DNA of 22,333 nt from UBA7374 sp965660635 (GTDB lineage: Bacteria; Verrucomicrobiota; Verrucomicrobiia; Opitutales; Coraliomargaritaceae). Shown piece after piece: positions 6,328-12,433 of the stretch. Within the stretch, counting starts at the first letter, position 1. Each line of letters starts with the position of its first letter. The notes beneath the pieces were generated by a model. That model saw only the letters and a program-made list of their open reading frames with translations. It had not been told where the DNA came from and searched no databases. The position numbers and the translations under genes were made by a program. The stretch covers positions 1-22,333 of the forward strand of contig CBFIAS010000032.1 in the NCBI GenBank assembly GCA_965660635.1, written 5' to 3'.

Positions 6328-7772
6328 CAGGCAGACACCGGCTCCTCCCGGAAACGGCTGAAGGCATCGAGCGCACGCGCTCGCCCGGCCTTGTGCTCGA
6401 CCACGGGCAAGGGGTAGGTCTCGCCCAAAACAATACCCGCGCCCTGCAAGATGCCCGACGGCGCCTCCCAGGGAGCATGGACATATTTTGCCGGCAAGGC
6501 CGACAACTCGGGGACAAAGCGTTTCACGTAGTCTCCCCGGGGATCGAACTTCTGCCCCTGGGTCATCGGGTTAAAGACCCGGAAATACGGGGCCGCATCA
6601 GCTCCGCAGCCGCCGCTCCACTGCCATCCCAGCGTGTTGCTGGCCAGGTCGGCATCAACCAGGGTATCCCAGAACCAGCGGGCACCGGCCTTCCAGTCCT
6701 GCAACAGGTGCTTGACCAGCAGCGAAGCCACGATCATGCGGACGCGGTTGTGCATCCAGCCGGTCTCCCAAAGCTCCCGCATCCCTGCATCGATGATCGG
6801 GTAGCCGGTGCGACCCCGTTGCCAGGCCCGGAGCAGTGCTTTGTCCGACTCCCAGGGAAAGTCTTCGTAAGCCGGCTGCAACGGCCGGTCCGGCGTGTCG
6901 GGAAAATGGTAGAGCACATTGTAGGCAAACTCGCGCCAGTAGATTTCCTTGCGATAGACGAGCGGCCCGCCGGTATCAAAGTCGTGATCCTTGCTTAAGG
7001 CATGTATGACCTGGCGCGGGCCAATCTGGCCGAAATGGAGGTATGGTGACAGAGAGGATGTTCCAGACTCGGAGGGAAAATCGCGCCGGTCATCGTAAGC
7101 AGTGACTGGCTGCTTGAGAAACTCCGCCAGCCGCTCGCGGGCGGCGGCCTCTGTCGGCTCCCAGTGCCCGGCAAAGCCCAGATACCAGTCCCTTTCCGGC
7201 ATCAGCCCAAGCGCGTCCAGTGGCTCGCCCTGCGGCAGGCTTTCCGGGAAGCGCAAGGCATCGAGGCGAGGCTCCACCGGAGGCTCCACCGGCCGGTCCT
7301 TGACGTTGTTAAAGTAGGGCGTGTACACCTTGCAGGGTTTGCCAGCCTTGGTGCTCACCGTGTGCGGCTCGTTCAACAGGGCAGAGTTGAAACTCCTCAC
7401 CTCCAGCCCGGCATCGGAAAAACGGCGCTTTATCCGCGCATCCAGCTCCCGCAACGGCCCCTCGTAGCGGCGGTTCCAGTAGAGCCGCGTTGCCCCGGTA
7501 GCGGCGACCAAATCCTCCAGCGCGCGGAGCGAATCGCCCCGGCGCAAGACGAGCCCACCACCTAGGACTGCCAGGTCCCGGTCCAGGCTTTGCAGGGCGT
7601 GGTGAAGCCACCAGTTCGAGGCCTCGCCGGGCGCCCAGTCACCAAACGAACCGGCATCCTGGATAAAAACAGGAAGCACCGGCGCGCCTGCATCGATCGC
7701 CGCAGCCAGCGCGGAATTGTCGGCCAGGCGAAGGTCGTTGCGGAACCAGAGTATGGTGGGCGGATTGGCCAT
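6327..7772 (-). CDS. phr: Class I cyclobutane pyrimidine dimer photolyase
   Basis: The product is 481 residues. It splits UV-induced cyclobutane dimers with FAD and an antenna pigment. The N-terminal alpha/beta antenna domain begins ILWFRNDLRLADNSAL (about 7-22). The FAD domain shows SSLSPYLHFG (239-248), RTGYPIIDAGMRELWETGWM (321-340) followed by HNRVRM, and DADLASNTLGWQW (373-385), then GADAAPYFRVFNPMTQGQKFD. Asn379 aligns with the flavin-N5 Asn of E. coli photolyase, and Trp383 with the last Trp of the electron-transfer chain. It is the first gene of the six-gene minus-strand operon and lies divergent from the nitroreductase. I do not see a light-regulator gene or a clear operator in the 92-base gap. 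Confidence 0.96.
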   Translation of the reverse strand: MANPPTILWFRNDLRLADNSALAAAIDAGAPVLPVFIQDAGSFGDWAPGEASNWWLHHALQSLDRDLAVLGGGLVLRRGDSLRALEDLVAATGATRLYWNRRYEGPLRELDARIKRRFSDAGLEVRSFNSALLNEPHTVSTKAGKPCKVYTPYFNNVKDRPVEPPVEPRLDALRFPESLPQGEPLDALGLMPERDWYLGFAGHWEPTEAAARERLAEFLKQPVTAYDDRRDFPSESGTSSLSPYLHFGQIGPRQVIHALSKDHDFDTGGPLVYRKEIYWREFAYNVLYHFPDTPDRPLQPAYEDFPWESDKALLRAWQRGRTGYPIIDAGMRELWETGWMHNRVRMIVASLLVKHLLQDWKAGARWFWDTLVDADLASNTLGWQWSGGCGADAAPYFRVFNPMTQGQKFDPRGDYVKRFVPELSALPAKYVHAPWEAPSGILQGAGIVLGETYPLPVVEHKAGRARALDAFSRFREEPVSA

Positions 7773-7828
7773 CTGGAATAAACCGTCTGGCGCGCAGGCA
7801 ACTTACAATCCGCAACCGAGACCGCCGC

Positions 7829-7856
7829 TTGACTGAATCAGAGATTCCGCTAGCAA
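7829..7856 (+). promoter_or_regulatory. Possible nitroreductase promoter in the divergent gap
   Basis: TTGACT (7829-7834) and TAGCAA (7851-7856) are 16 bases apart, with transcription expected to start just before the ATG at 7865. The -35 match is good and the -10 match modest. The TTG here could be read as an upstream start codon, but it is better explained as promoter sequence. Confidence 0.3.
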
Positions 7857-7864
7857 AAGACGCC

Positions 7865-8470
7865 ATGGATACATTCACCGCGATCAAGGAACGCCGCTCC
7901 GTCAAACACTACGACCCCGCACACCGGATGAGCGAGGCGGATGTCCGCCAGCTAATGGAAGCGGCCCTGCTCTCCCCCACCTCCTTCAACATGCAGAACT
8001 GGCGCTTCGTCGTGGTGGCCGGCGCAGAGCAAAAGGCCGCCCTGCGGGCCGCTGCCTGGGACCAGGCACAACTGACCGACGCCTCCATCGCGGTCGTTCT
8101 TTGCGCTGACCTGAACAGCCACGAGGACGGTGCGCGCTACTGGGCCAACGCCCCGGAGCTGGTACGCGAGGCACTGGTGCCGATGATTGGCCCGTTCTAT
8201 ACGGACAAGCCGGAATTGCAGCGAGACGAGGCCATGCGCTCGATCGGCATCGCCAGCCAGACGCTGATGCTCGCGGCCAAGGCCATGGGCTACGACTCAT
8301 GCCCGATGATCGGCTTCGATCCGCAGAAGGCAGCGGAGATCATTGCGCTGCCGGAAAACCATGTCATCGGCATGATTGTTGTCGTCGGCAAAGCGATCCA
8401 GCCTGCCAACCCGCGCGGCGGACAACTCCCCTACGGTGAAGTCGTCTTCACGGATCGCTTTGCCGTCTAG
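7865..8470 (+). CDS. Nitroreductase family FMN-dependent oxidoreductase
   Basis: The product is 201 residues from ATG 7865 (MDTFTAIKERRSVKHYDP). A TTG twelve codons upstream is open but adds residues unlike the family and lies in promoter-like DNA. RRSVKHYD (10-17) and SPTSFNMQNWRFVVV (about 37-51) are the FMN-contacting motifs, and GYDSCPMIGFDPQ near residue 143 is the conserved C-terminal segment. These homodimeric enzymes reduce nitro compounds, quinones or related substrates with NAD(P)H; the true substrate cannot be told. Divergence from the photolyase operon may indicate shared stress control (inference). Its TAG stop is the first codon of repeat family A, copy 2. Confidence 0.93.
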   Translation: MDTFTAIKERRSVKHYDPAHRMSEADVRQLMEAALLSPTSFNMQNWRFVVVAGAEQKAALRAAAWDQAQLTDASIAVVLCADLNSHEDGARYWANAPELVREALVPMIGPFYTDKPELQRDEAMRSIGIASQTLMLAAKAMGYDSCPMIGFDPQKAAEIIALPENHVIGMIVVVGKAIQPANPRGGQLPYGEVVFTDRFAV

Positions 8471-8526
8471 CCCGCATATTCCACCAGTTGAAGAGTGTCG
8501 GGATGCAAGTCATTCATATCGGGTAG
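8468..8526 (+). repeat. Repeat family A, copy 2, with imperfect hairpin ends
   Basis: TAGCCCGCATATT begins exactly at the nitroreductase stop codon. About 45 bases later ATATCGGGTA occurs, which can pair with the start (TA-CCCG-ATAT with one bulge). No T-tract follows. Confidence 0.6.
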
Positions 8527-8528
8527 TC

Positions 8529-8553
8529 AGCGAATTTTCTTTCAAAATTCGCT
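8529..8553 (+). repeat. Perfect 10-bp inverted repeat between convergent genes
   Basis: AGCGAATTTT and AAAATTCGCT flank a five-base loop (CTTTC). It may help end transcription from either side, but no run of T follows on the plus strand. Confidence 0.65.
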
Positions 8554-8585
8554 GTGGCATAAGAATGACACTATTCAACTTTGAA

Positions 8586-8647
<62 letters not shown>

Positions 8648-8695
8648 CGCCTTCGCAAAACATGGCTCGCGCCTGGACAGAGTCACTTCTGGACT

Positions 8696-8714
8696 TCATG
8701 CAATAGGCGGGCTA
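8696..8714 (-). repeat. Repeat family A, copy 3, at the phosphohexomutase stop
   Basis: On the minus strand TAGCCCGCCTATTGCATGAA begins with the stop codon of the mutase gene. It shares TAGCCCG-TATTGCATG with the copy at 22082. With copy 2 it forms inverted ends of the 8468-8714 block. Confidence 0.6.
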
Positions 8715-10679
8715 GCCCTCAGCACGCTTCCGAGCGTCGGCCTCGATGGCCTCAAGCAGACCGGCCATGACCTGCCCGGCGGATTCCTTGACCTGTGCCA
8801 GGCGCTCCGGTTCGGAGACCTCGCTGCGCCCGAAGACGTAGAACTTGATTTTCGGTTCGGTGCCCGATCCGCGCACGGCAAAGCTGTAGCCGTTGCTCAA
8901 CTCGAGGAAATAGAAATCCTGCGGGGGGATCTTCTTGCCGTCGCAGTCGATGATCTCGTCCTTGCCGAAATCGGTGAACCCGCTGACTGCGACCTCTCCG
9001 AAAGCCGCGGGCGGCTCCGCCCGGTAGGAGTCGAGGATGTTCCGGATCTTGGCGCTCCCGGCCGCGCCCTCGTAGTAGATGTTGATCTGCTTCTCCTCGT
9101 AGTAGCCATGCTGCAGGTAGAGTGCATCCAGCATGCCGGTGAAGGTCGTCTCCTGCGCTTTCAGATACGCTGCCAGCTCGCAGATCATCACGGCGGCGGC
9201 ATTGGCGTCCTTGTCCCGCACCTTGTCGGTAGCGAGATAACCGTAGCTCTCCTCTCCTCCGAAGACGAAAAAGGTGGAGTAGTCGAGCAGCAGGTCTGCC
9301 CGGGTCCAAACGTCCGTCGCGTCGTAGTCCAGCGCCATCCCCTCCTTGTCAAAGAGGGCCAGCTTCATCTGCGCCTCGTAGTCGGCCAGCTTTTCCCCGA
9401 TCCACTTGAAGCCGGTCAGGGTGTTGACCGTCTTTAGCCCGTGCCAGTCGGCCACTGCCTCTTGCATCGGGCTGGTCACAAAGGTCTTGATCAAAGCAGC
9501 GCTCTCCGTGCCGTCTTCGGGCAGGATTTCCGCGTCCTTCAGGGTGGAGATGCGGTATTCCGCCAGCAGCGTGCCGATCTGGTTGCCGGTGAGCAAGACG
9601 AGCTCGCCCACCTCGTTGCGCACGGCCACGCCCATGCGGTCGGCGTCCGGGTCAGTCGCCACAACGAGATCCGCGCCCGTCGCTTCGGCCTTGGCCAGGG
9701 CCAGGGCCAGGGCCTCGGCGTTTTCCGGGTTGGGCGAGCGAACCGTGGGGAAACGTCCGTCCGGCTCCATCTGCTCCGGCACTTCGATCACGTCGATCCC
9801 GAGTTTGCGCAGGACGGGCAGGCTGCTGACCGCGCCAGTGCCATGGATCGGAGAGAAGACGACCTTTGTCCGCTGTTGCTCCATGACCTCACGGTCCAGC
9901 ACGATTTCCTCAAGCACATCGAGGTAGGCATCGTCCGCCTCGGCATCGAGGGTGATGACTCCATCGAGCGATACCTCGAGAAAGGGTGGCACCTCATCCA
10001 GCCCGACATTTTTGACCTCTGCCACGATCGACTCGGCGTGCGGGGAAACGATCTGCGCGCCATCTTCAAAGTACACCTTGAAGCCGTTGTCGTGCGGCGG
10101 GTTGTGGCTGGCTGTGATGACCGCTCCGCAGGTGGCCCGGAAATGACGCACAGCAAAACTGAGCTGCGGGGTTGAGCGCGGGCCGTCGAAGATCAGGGCC
10201 TGCCCGCCGAGACGGTTCCAGGTCGAGGCCGCCAGTTCACAAAAATGACGGGAGAAATGCCTCACATCGTGCGCAATGACCAGGCGCGGCAGTTCAATCC
10301 GGCCTTCTGCCTCAAGATAGGCCTGGACGTAGCGGAAGAGCCCGATTGCAGCCCGCACGATGTTGAAGTCGTTCAGTACGTTGGTGCCGACCGCGGCATG
10401 GGCCGGGCAACCACCCTGCACCTTCAGGTCGCCCTGCTCCACCGTAGTGGATACCCGCCCGATGGTACGTCCACGCATGCCCCCCGTGCCAAAGGCCAGC
10501 TCCCGGTAGAAGCGGTCGTTTAGCTCCTCCCAGGCGCCCTGCTCCACCAGCTCGGCGATGCTTTGGCCAACCCGCTCCGGCAGGTAACTGGCTTGCGCCC
10601 AGCGTCTTGTGTTTTCCAAGGTGCTCTCCAGCAACACGCCCTCGGAGGCGGCAGTTTCCAGTTTTTCAACAATGTCCAT
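8712..10679 (-). CDS. Phosphohexomutase (phosphoglucomutase/phosphomannomutase superfamily)
   Basis: The product is 655 residues from ATG 10679, chosen because GGAGA lies four bases upstream; a TTG twelve codons earlier has no such site. It interconverts sugar 1- and 6-phosphates, supplying glucose- or mannose-1-phosphate for glycogen and cell-envelope sugars. ELAFGTGGMRGR (about 60-71) binds substrate. The phosphoserine is Ser191 in TASHNPPHDNGF. The metal loop is DPDADRMG (about 343-350). GGEESYG recognises the sugar and RGSGTEPKIKFY near the C-terminus binds phosphate. It is longer than standard 550-580 residue enzymes of this group, with about 60 extra residues before the GTGG motif. Specificity for glucose or mannose cannot be fixed from sequence. 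The UDP-sugar pyrophosphorylase at 12434 could use its product. Confidence 0.93.
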   Translation of the reverse strand: MDIVEKLETAASEGVLLESTLENTRRWAQASYLPERVGQSIAELVEQGAWEELNDRFYRELAFGTGGMRGRTIGRVSTTVEQGDLKVQGGCPAHAAVGTNVLNDFNIVRAAIGLFRYVQAYLEAEGRIELPRLVIAHDVRHFSRHFCELAASTWNRLGGQALIFDGPRSTPQLSFAVRHFRATCGAVITASHNPPHDNGFKVYFEDGAQIVSPHAESIVAEVKNVGLDEVPPFLEVSLDGVITLDAEADDAYLDVLEEIVLDREVMEQQRTKVVFSPIHGTGAVSSLPVLRKLGIDVIEVPEQMEPDGRFPTVRSPNPENAEALALALAKAEATGADLVVATDPDADRMGVAVRNEVGELVLLTGNQIGTLLAEYRISTLKDAEILPEDGTESAALIKTFVTSPMQEAVADWHGLKTVNTLTGFKWIGEKLADYEAQMKLALFDKEGMALDYDATDVWTRADLLLDYSTFFVFGGEESYGYLATDKVRDKDANAAAVMICELAAYLKAQETTFTGMLDALYLQHGYYEEKQINIYYEGAAGSAKIRNILDSYRAEPPAAFGEVAVSGFTDFGKDEIIDCDGKKIPPQDFYFLELSNGYSFAVRGSGTEPKIKFYVFGRSEVSEPERLAQVKESAGQVMAGLLEAIEADARKRAEG

Positions 10680-10993
10680 GGTCTCTCCAGAAATGACATT
10701 GCTGTTTGCCGGCAAGACGCGCGCTTGGCAATGACATTCAGGACCGGAAGCAACTTTACCAGCAATGGAGCAACCTTGGGCAATGCCAGCCTGCGTTTGC
10801 TGAATTCATGCCGCTTCGATTGAATTCTGGTATAGTGACGGAAGGGCTTCTTGTTGCGAAAAGGTGGCATTTGTAGAGCGCGAGAACAATGCCACAAAGG
10901 ATTAACGCTGCACCAGGAACTCACAGCACCACTATGCCAGAATAAAATCGAAGTGCTATCATCCTCTACACCAGTCTCCCGAGAGAAGAGCCA
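10680..10993. other. Noncoding 314-base stretch upstream of the mutase gene
   Basis: No credible gene is seen. The mutase ribosome binding site is at 10684-10688. An inverted repeat, GTGGCATT (10864-10871) and AATGCCAC (10888-10895), could form a hairpin with a 16-base loop. A plus-strand extended -10-like element, TGGTATAGT (10828-10836), has no matching -35. Only the hairpin is seen directly; its role is unknown. Confidence 0.4.
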
Positions 10994-11191
10994 TCAAGAA
11001 ATGTCTTCTAAGAGGATTGCCTCTACTACTTTACACATACACGTCGAATTAGCACAAGCCAGTGCCTCCAACAGGTAATATGTCTCCTCGGAGACCTCAA
11101 TTGGAAAGTGTCTTTCCTTCGAGGCGTCTGCTGGTACGGGTATAGGTGAATCCACGCTTGTTCCAAAAGACAACTTATGATCGCAGGTCAT
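10994..11191 (-). CDS. Small ribbon-helix-helix-like protein
   Basis: The product is 65 residues from ATG 11191; a TTG two codons earlier is possible. The second half fits the ribbon-helix-helix pattern: a short strand (FPIEV), a first helix (SEETYYLLEALACANS), a turn, and a second helix (CMCKVVEAILLEDI). Proteins of this fold bind DNA as dimers through the strand. The first 30 residues are polar and without a clear match. It lies divergent from the RHH paralogue at 11346 across 154 AT-rich bases that would hold both promoters. No toxin-like partner is next to it. The gene is short and I do not recognise a named family, so it could be chance, but the fold pattern and the neighbouring RHH genes make it likely to be real. 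Confidence 0.5.
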   Translation of the reverse strand: MTCDHKLSFGTSVDSPIPVPADASKERHFPIEVSEETYYLLEALACANSTCMCKVVEAILLEDIS

Positions 11192-11345
11192 GAACAATAG
11201 TGCAAGATAGCTAGAAAAAATAGCAAAACTAGGTATGTAACTAGGATGTCACAAATAAAATTCACTAAGGTCAAATATTTTCTAGATTTTTTAGGTTAAT
11301 TCTTTCAAGTTAACAAAAGTTGTATGTAAAAATTACATTTAATTT
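11192..11345. promoter_or_regulatory. AT-rich divergent promoter region between two RHH genes
   Basis: This 154-base gap is much richer in A and T than its surroundings. It contains a near-direct repeat (ACTAGGTATGT at about 11228 and ACTAGGATGT at about 11240). Part of it, AAATATTTTCT followed by T-rich DNA and ATTCTT, is also found upstream of the second paralogue (about 12142-12172). Both promoters must lie here if the two genes are expressed. Confidence 0.45.
11324..11338 (+). promoter_or_regulatory. Inverted repeat just before an RHH start codon (candidate operator)
   Basis: ATGTAA-AAA-TTACAT is a perfect 6-base inverted repeat. It ends seven bases before the ATG at 11346, where a ribosome binding site would be expected. 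Small RHH regulators commonly bind such sites in their own promoters; that use here is inferred. Confidence 0.4.
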
Positions 11346-11555
11346 ATGAAAAAGAAGCAAATCAACTGCTGGGTACCTGATGACGTTTTTGTAAGAATCG
11401 AACAAAAAGCGGCCAGACTCGGCATGAAGCCTTCCACGTACGGATCTAAAATACTGGATTCATGGGCCACCGGAGATGTGCCGCTGACTCCTATCGAGAG
11501 CGAGCTAGCCAAGCTACTGGCAAAAGAGCAAAAAGCATCCTCCAAATCATCTTAA
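11346..11555 (+). CDS. Ribbon-helix-helix DNA-binding protein, paralogue 1
   Basis: The product is 69 residues. The fold reads as strand KKQINCWVP, helix DDVFVRIEQKAARLG, turn MKPS, helix TYGSKILDSWATGD, then a conserved tail VPLTPIESELAKLLAKEQ and a Lys/Ser-rich end. This is the CopG/MetJ-Arc pattern, with an unusual Cys-Trp in the DNA-contacting strand. It shares about 50 of the first 58 residues with the gene at 12212, while at least 22 codons differ silently. It has no Shine-Dalgarno site and an inverted repeat right before the ATG. No toxin gene follows; repeat-rich DNA does. Candidate roles are an autoregulator, an orphan antitoxin, or a regulator of something elsewhere; the sequence does not decide. 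Confidence 0.8.
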   Translation: MKKKQINCWVPDDVFVRIEQKAARLGMKPSTYGSKILDSWATGDVPLTPIESELAKLLAKEQKASSKSS

Positions 11556-11623
11556 AGTAGCACCAGCTTTTATTATTAATGCAGGTTAACTTGGTTGAAG
11601 GGGCTGCTGCCCCCGGCTCTCCC

Positions 11624-11686
11624 GGGTACTTGCACGACGTGATTTCTCACACGTAGCAGATGCACGACGTATGATCTCACGCGGAG
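11624..11686 (+). repeat. Repeat family B, two tandem-like copies
   Basis: TACTTGCACGACGT followed by TCTCACACG is seen at 11627-11653. TGCACGACGTATGATCTCAC with GCGGAG is seen again at 11661-11686. Related copies lie at 19037-19077, 19299-19318, 22174-22210 and, in part, 11917-11951. Confidence 0.65.
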
Positions 11687-11702
11687 ACGCGGAGGCACGG
11701 GG

Positions 11703-11850
11703 CGCAGAAGGAACATCGAACGCGGAACGTCGATAGGAAGAATCCCACTCAAAGTCGCAGTGAGGTTAAGGGATACATTTAAAAAAGTGATTCGTGAGCC
11801 AAGGTTCCATGATCTGCGCTCATCCGCGCGAATCTGTGGATAACCTATCT
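11703..11850 (+). repeat. Repeat mosaic C, copy 1
   Basis: The ordered words GCAGAAGGAAC, GAACGTCGA, GAAGAATC, TAAGGGA, GATTCGTG and ATGATCTGCGCTCATCC occur in the same order and at nearly the same spacing as in 22210-22333. A shorter relative (TTCGTG units plus ATGATCTGCGCTCATCC) lies at 19241-19296. It is interspersed noncoding DNA. Confidence 0.65.
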
Positions 11851-11916
11851 TCATCAAGCTCCGTCGCTTGGTGGATCCGTGTGAAACCCTGCTCCTGATT
11901 AGCACGAGCACGAAGC

Positions 11917-11951
11917 TATTTTCTCACACGGGGGCACGGGGGCTTATCCAC
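11917..11951 (+). repeat. Repeat family B, partial copy
   Basis: ATTTTCTCACACGGGGGCACGG repeats the TCTCACACG core of family B and its following G-rich part, without the TTGCACGACGT half. Confidence 0.45.
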
Positions 11952-11966
11952 CGCACCAGACAAACT

Positions 11967-12009
11967 TTCTTGGGCGCGTCGGACTTAGGAAGTCCGACGC
12001 GCCCAAGAA
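11967..12009 (+). repeat. Perfect 20-bp hairpin with a three-base loop
   Basis: The left arm, 11967-11986, begins TTCTTGGGCGCG. It is exactly complementary to the right arm, 11990-12009, which ends CGCGCCCAAGAA; the loop is AGG. It is by far the strongest inverted repeat in the window. No T-tract follows on either strand, so it does not look like an ordinary terminator. It may be an insertion-derived or REP-like element. Confidence 0.8.
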
Positions 12010-12170
12010 GCTTCGCAGAGCAGTACTGACCAAACCGGAAGTGGCTTCGCAATGAAACGGCGCGAATCTTGCTACAAAATACATTCTCTATTCAAACTAG
12101 AAACTAACCCCTAATGTATCCCAAAAACATTCCATCCTCTTAAATATTTTCTTTATTTTTCTATAGATTC

Positions 12171-12203
12171 TTGCTTCCAAAAGACTAAGTGATTATTTTA
12201 GTC
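12171..12203 (+). promoter_or_regulatory. Promoter with overlapping inverted repeat before RHH paralogue 2
   Basis: TTGCTT (12171-12176) and TATTTT (12194-12199) are 17 bases apart. GACTAA (12183-12188) and TTAGTC (12198-12203) form an inverted repeat that covers the -10 element and ends eight bases before the ATG. This is the expected layout for a repressor site in its own promoter. The binding itself is inferred. Confidence 0.45.
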
Positions 12204-12211
12204 GTTAAAAA

Positions 12212-12427
12212 ATGAAAAAAAAGCAAATCAACTGCTGGATACCCGATGACGTGTTCGAAAAGATCGAACAAAAGGCTTCGCGCCTTGGGATGAAGCCGTC
12301 CACCTACGGCTCCATGATCCTCGACACCTGGGCAACCGATGACATCCCGTTGACTCCGATCGAGAGCGAGTTGGCCAAGCTACTCAAGAAGCAGAGTAAA
12401 GAGGCTGGCAAGCAAGCCCGGAAGTAG
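12212..12427 (+). CDS. Ribbon-helix-helix DNA-binding protein, paralogue 2
   Basis: The product is 71 residues and has the same build as paralogue 1: strand KKQINCWIP, helix DDVFEKIEQKASRLG, turn MKPS, helix TYGSMILDTWATDD, then the tail IPLTPIESELAKLLKKQ and a basic end. Codons here are GC-richer than in paralogue 1, closer to those of neighbouring housekeeping genes. It converges on the UDP-sugar pyrophosphorylase with only six bases between stop codons. No Shine-Dalgarno site is seen; the ATG is preceded by TTAAAAA. The silent-change pattern between the copies points to an old duplication under protein-level selection. Function beyond DNA binding is unknown. Confidence 0.82.
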   Translation: MKKKQINCWIPDDVFEKIEQKASRLGMKPSTYGSMILDTWATDDIPLTPIESELAKLLKKQSKEAGKQARK

Positions 12428-12433
12428 CCGCGG

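Larger units (their letters stand above)
11556..12211. other. Repeat-rich region between the two RHH paralogues
   Basis: This 656-base stretch holds no credible gene. From left to right it contains a small GGGGC/GCCCC hairpin (about 11600-11613), two copies of repeat B, a mosaic shared with 22211-22333, another repeat B fragment, a perfect 20-bp hairpin, and the AT-rich leader of the second RHH gene. A 111-codon minus-strand frame across it is a translation of the repeats. Confidence 0.7.

Noticed and set aside
4831..6417. A 528-codon plus-strand open frame
   Set aside because: It is antisense to the (6-4) photolyase, whose cysteines and motifs are complete. GC-rich codon usage makes long antisense frames common here.
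8529..8553. An intrinsic terminator for the nitroreductase gene
   Set aside because: The stem is good but AT-rich at the loop end and not followed by T residues on the plus strand, so it is recorded only as an inverted repeat.
10851..11078. A plus-strand frame of 75 codons
   Set aside because: It runs antisense through the RHH-like gene at 10994-11191, which has the better fold pattern.
11576..11911. A 111-codon minus-strand open frame between the RHH paralogues
   Set aside because: It lies entirely in repeats B and C, and its sequence is the translation of those repeats. It has no gene-like start context and no fold pattern.
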